This document shows, in pieces, positions 60,801 through 64,000 of a stretch of 64,000 nt of DNA (the first letter of the stretch is position 1; the number at the start of each line of letters is the position of its first letter). The position numbers and the translations under genes are program-made. The notes under the pieces were generated by a model that made no database searches, had not been told where the DNA came from, and saw nothing but the letters and a program-made list of their open reading frames with translations. Origin of the DNA: Mytilus trossulus (taxonomy: Eukaryota; Mollusca; Bivalvia; Mytilida; Mytilidae); contig NC_086382.1 in assembly GCF_036588685.1 (NCBI RefSeq), positions 74,063,999 through 74,127,998 on the forward strand. Reading direction: 5' to 3'.

Positions 60801-63030
60801 GATAACAAAAACTAGCTTGTCAATAAAATAATTCTCCTATGGTATTTGTTTTCTTTCATTTTATTCCAATTTGAAATACATTTTTCAATTTTCTACAATT
60901 TCAAACTTGTTTCTTTTCCTAAATATGGAATATCAACTTGTTAATAAAAGGATGTGTACACACCATCTAACATTGTAATAATATCATGTAGAGAGCAGAT
61001 AGGACATATAAGTCATCTTACCTACAAGTTTAGACTTTCTCAGTACTTGAACTTTATCTGTTGGGTCATCTGCTGGATACTCCTCATAGGCATTCAGATC
61101 TACTATGTATTTATTTCCATTTGTATCAGAAAATGAGGCTACTGTTTTCTGATCTTTTAGTGCTGATTCTAGTATCAGATTTACATCTGAAGGATATTCC
61201 ACAAGTTTTTTCTTCCCCTGGTCTTCTTCCATGTAGTACCATTGAACCATGTCTGTGATCAACTTTGCCTTTTGCATGGTTTGTTTGGCCCTTTCTGCAT
61301 CTCTGATTATAGCATGTACTTCATCAAATGCTTCAGAAATATGATGTTTCAAGCCTCTGATTTTTATTTCACCTTTGGTAGTATCTAAAGTAACTTTTAT
61401 CTTTCCAGCTGCTTCCAAATTCTTCACTTCAGATTTCTGCAAATAAAAACACATTTCTTGCTTTACATTCAAAAAATAAAAATAAATTTCAGATCTTTGC
61501 ATATATTTAGTATTTTTGTGGTTTATTAATACTAATCTAATGAATTAATCCCTTATCAACAGATTTGTAGTCTGTTTTTATGCTGTGCTGTTATCCAAAT
61601 GTTCAAGGTTAGGCCAAACATGTTTAACCCTGCCTCATTCTGTATGTAAAATTGAGAATGGAAATGGGGAATGTGTCAAAAACAGCAGAATGTCACCAAC
61701 AGGTCTTCAATGTAGTGAGAAAAAGCATGATGGATTATATTTATTTTGTTACCTGATCAGCATTGAACTCTTTTATAATCTTTGAAGATATTTTTTTTTC
61801 GTCACATTCGCTTTCTATGGATTGTTCTAGTAATCTGATGGCAATCTGAGCGGCATGTTTGTCTCTGGCATAGATCACAAATGTCACAGAGGTCATCCTC
61901 ACTTTATCAACTGGTGTCTGTGCACCAATAAGTTTACGGTCATGTCTGGATATGCTTAACTTCTTGTCACCTGTTTGAATAATAAATGTAATATGTATCA
62001 GAAAATCAATAACATGCTCTGCAGGGTGAAGCTTAATACAACCTCAGAGGTCAAACTCTGAACATAGGGGCCACTATGGACACAACATTCAAGCTTGATA
62101 CAGCTCTGAGTTTGGATTGTGATTAAATATTTGACACAGCATAGATTTCAAACACAGAATGAATGTTGTCTCATGAACTTTAAAAGTTTAAATTAACCTA
62201 TTAATTATGGTACAATATCTATAATCTAAATATTAATACATGGATTGATTTAGCATATCAAAGAATCCCAATAATTCATTTTTAAATCAATTTTGGACCC
62301 TTTTGACCTCAATGAGAACTAATTTGATAACAGGACCCAAAAATCCAAAATCTAAATACATGTTTAGATTTAGCATATCAAAGAACCCCAAAAAATCATC
62401 AAACAAAGTTAAATTTTGGAACCCAATTTAGACCAACTTGAAAATTGGCCCATAATCAACAAGAGGCTCTCAGGGGGACAGCAAACCAGATTTATTTTAA
62501 AACATTAAGTTGTGTCTTGGCATTTTTCAAAATCACAACAATCATGAATGGTGAAAGTGAAAATTGTAAGTTTAAAAGTTGACCTCAATTTTGTCATCAT
62601 TTAATTTACTAGTTAGATCAAACTCTGTTTGAATTGTTTTACACTAGTCATTCTGATACTACTTTGCATTTATTAGTATATAAAATCTGGTGCTGAGTAT
62701 CATCTGTATTTCCCACTTCAGTAAATGGATTGGTACGTCATCTTCCCGCTACAAGATTTAAAATAGTTGCCAGGCATTGAGCAATCATGTTATTGCAATA
62801 ATTACCACCAACAAGTCCAGTCCAACCGAACAGCTTTTCTACGTAGCCTTTATCTTTAGTATTACTGACACACTTTTGGATTGCAGCCATAAAATCTTTC
62901 ATCATATCGTGTTGGAAAATAACTACATGAACCTGTTGTACATGTTTGCTTTTGCTCTGGAATTTTTCTACCACTTTGAACATGTCTTCAGCTATATCAC
63001 CAACTGGTACATTGGCTGTCACAGATGTAC
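57810..63030 (-). CDS. PARP14: PARP14-like protein mono-ADP-ribosyltransferase, 3' exons, partial ('gene A')
   Basis: Transfers single ADP-ribose units from NAD+ to proteins. Six exons: 62806-63030, 61753-61970, 61022-61436, 60525-60673, 59775-59952, 57810-58105; all junctions are in phase, giving about 493 residues to a TAA. In order: carboxy-terminal half of a macrodomain (GTSVTANVPVGDIAEDMF), a KH-like region, a WWE domain (DMVQWYYMEEDQGKK through YIVDLNAYEEY), then the ART domain. Catalytic His is in PLWHGFS and Tyr in GAGVYFAVN. The position of the polymerase Glu appears to be Met in NPIMFVIF, which fits mono- rather than poly-transferase activity. The protein ends PEYLVTFKRK, typical of PARP14. 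The donor after 60525 is GC instead of GT. The 5' exons lie beyond 64000. Gene B lies downstream on the same strand. Confidence 0.9.
59390..59643. mobile_element. 254-bp MITE with hAT-like target duplication, intron of gene A
   Basis: Ends CATACCTGCCAACT and AGTTGGCAGGTATG are exact inverted copies. Flanks ATCATACT (59382-59389) and ATCATTCT (59644-59651) match at 7 of 8 bases, consistent with an old 8-bp duplication. A related fragment is at about 4530-4640 in TRAPPC10. The ORF at 59350-59556 is read from this element. Confidence 0.78.
62018..62460 (+). repeat. Diverged fragment of the TTTATACGACCGCA element, intron of gene A
   Basis: TGCTCTGCAGGGTGAAGCTT, TATGGACACAACATTCAAGC and repeated GCATATCAAAGAA units match 5610-6620 but lack the 3' end. 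Confidence 0.75.
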
Positions 63031-64000
63031 CTAGGAAAAGATGATCATTTCAATTTGTCTCCTAAAAAAATTTATCATGTGAAATAATGAATACCCCTTT
63101 TTTTAAATCACATGTCAGGAAATACAAATATGGAGAGTCTGTTTGGGCTGGGAACAGTATATCTAATGGGAAATGAATCTAATAAGCTTTTCAGTTTAAA
63201 ATTGATAAAATCTCGGACTCCCTGAGATTTACGGATTTTGGTAGCATCTGACTGAAAAAGTATCAGAACTGCTCAATAAAAAAAACAAAAGTCTCTAATC
63301 GAAAAAAAAATACATGTTTAATCAAATTGCAGATATATTTTGTCTTATATAATTCCCAAAATAAGTTTGATTTATTTGATGTGAAGTGTTTTGTTATAGT
63401 TGGGAATTGTTAAATCTTTGATTTGATTTTAAACATATTTTATTCATTAAGATATGAAAAGGATTGAGCAACAGGCACAGCCTATAAAAGCTCTCTCCAT
63501 ATTACATGTTCAAGGTATAACTCAATTATAACAACTGTATTTAAAATAATGCAATATAGTGGAACATGCATGCTACTTATGAGCACACACGAGAAAATAA
63601 ATGTTTACAGTGTTACTTACTAAATGCAAAGTATATTTACAGTGACTTGAATATAGGTGTTACTGTAAAATTCTACCTGTTGTCAAACCAGTTTATGAAA
63701 TTGACAATACAACTGGGACATTTAAATTGACCAGTTGCCAGATTTAAATCTTATTGAACCTTGTTAGATTTACCTATGAAAATCCATGAAGTGACTTCAC
63801 CTGTTCAATGTTTTTTTTTGGGTGGACAAACTTTAAACTGACTATTGTTGATTTAAAGATGAAAACAGCAAATTTTTAGGAAAATGTTATTTGATATTAT
63901 AGTTAAGTTTGTATTTAAATTAAAAACTATGATATGAGAAAAGAATTTGGGATTGGTGTACATTTTTGTACTTTAGAAAACAATCTTAATTATGCATGTA

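Overview
This is a window of eukaryotic, AT-rich (by eye roughly two-thirds A+T), intron-rich and repeat-rich genomic DNA. The non-coding sequence is full of interspersed elements that I recognise from marine mussels, so a mytilid bivalve (Mytilus or a close relative) is the most likely source. That is an inference from recalled repeat families and gene content, not from a search. Most apparent ORFs lie in repeats or antisense to exons. I assembled gene models by hand from homology, GT/AG sites and phase agreement between adjacent exons.

There are four protein-coding genes. (1) About 890-8962, minus strand: nine internal exons of TRAPPC10, a subunit of the TRAPPII trafficking complex; its 3' end runs off the left edge and its first exon was not found. 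(2) 19087-21871, plus strand: a complete three-exon, 394-residue type II membrane carbohydrate sulfotransferase, including a small signal-anchor first exon. (3) 25950-49062, minus strand ('gene B'): a 15-exon gene for about 1533 residues, with every junction in phase. Domains in order are an RRM-like domain, a UBA domain, a Pro/Gln-rich linker, four more RRM-like domains, a KH-like array, two macrodomains and a short basic tail. It looks like PARP14 but has no WWE and no ADP-ribosyltransferase domain. (4) 57810 to beyond 63030, minus strand ('gene A'): the 3' six exons of a PARP14-type mono-ADP-ribosyltransferase (end of a macrodomain, KH-like region, WWE, catalytic domain).

Genes A and B lie head to tail on the same strand with 8.7 kb between them, so they look like tandem paralogues: one keeps the writer domain, the other only nucleic-acid-, ubiquitin- and ADP-ribose-reader domains. 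Vertebrate PARP14 relatives act in interferon and antiviral responses, so a role in bivalve innate immunity is a reasonable inference. Gene B is the most interesting object here.

Repeats by region: 0.6-8 kb, repeats in TRAPPC10 introns, including a 1.7-kb element with 14-bp terminal inverted repeats. 9.3-10.7 kb, a 1102-bp foldback element with 8-bp target duplications inserted in an older repeat. 12.8-14.1 kb, a DNA-transposon-like element with 20-bp inverted ends. 14.1-18.5 kb, two decayed LINE reverse-transcriptase copies in tandem. 22-26 kb, repeats only. Gene B introns carry a 1.8-kb internally tandem element and a cluster of an ACGGAGGTT motif. 49.6-57.8 kb, the intergenic stretch, holds a 0.8-kb inverted-repeat element and several short repeats. 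No tRNA, rRNA or CRISPR was seen.
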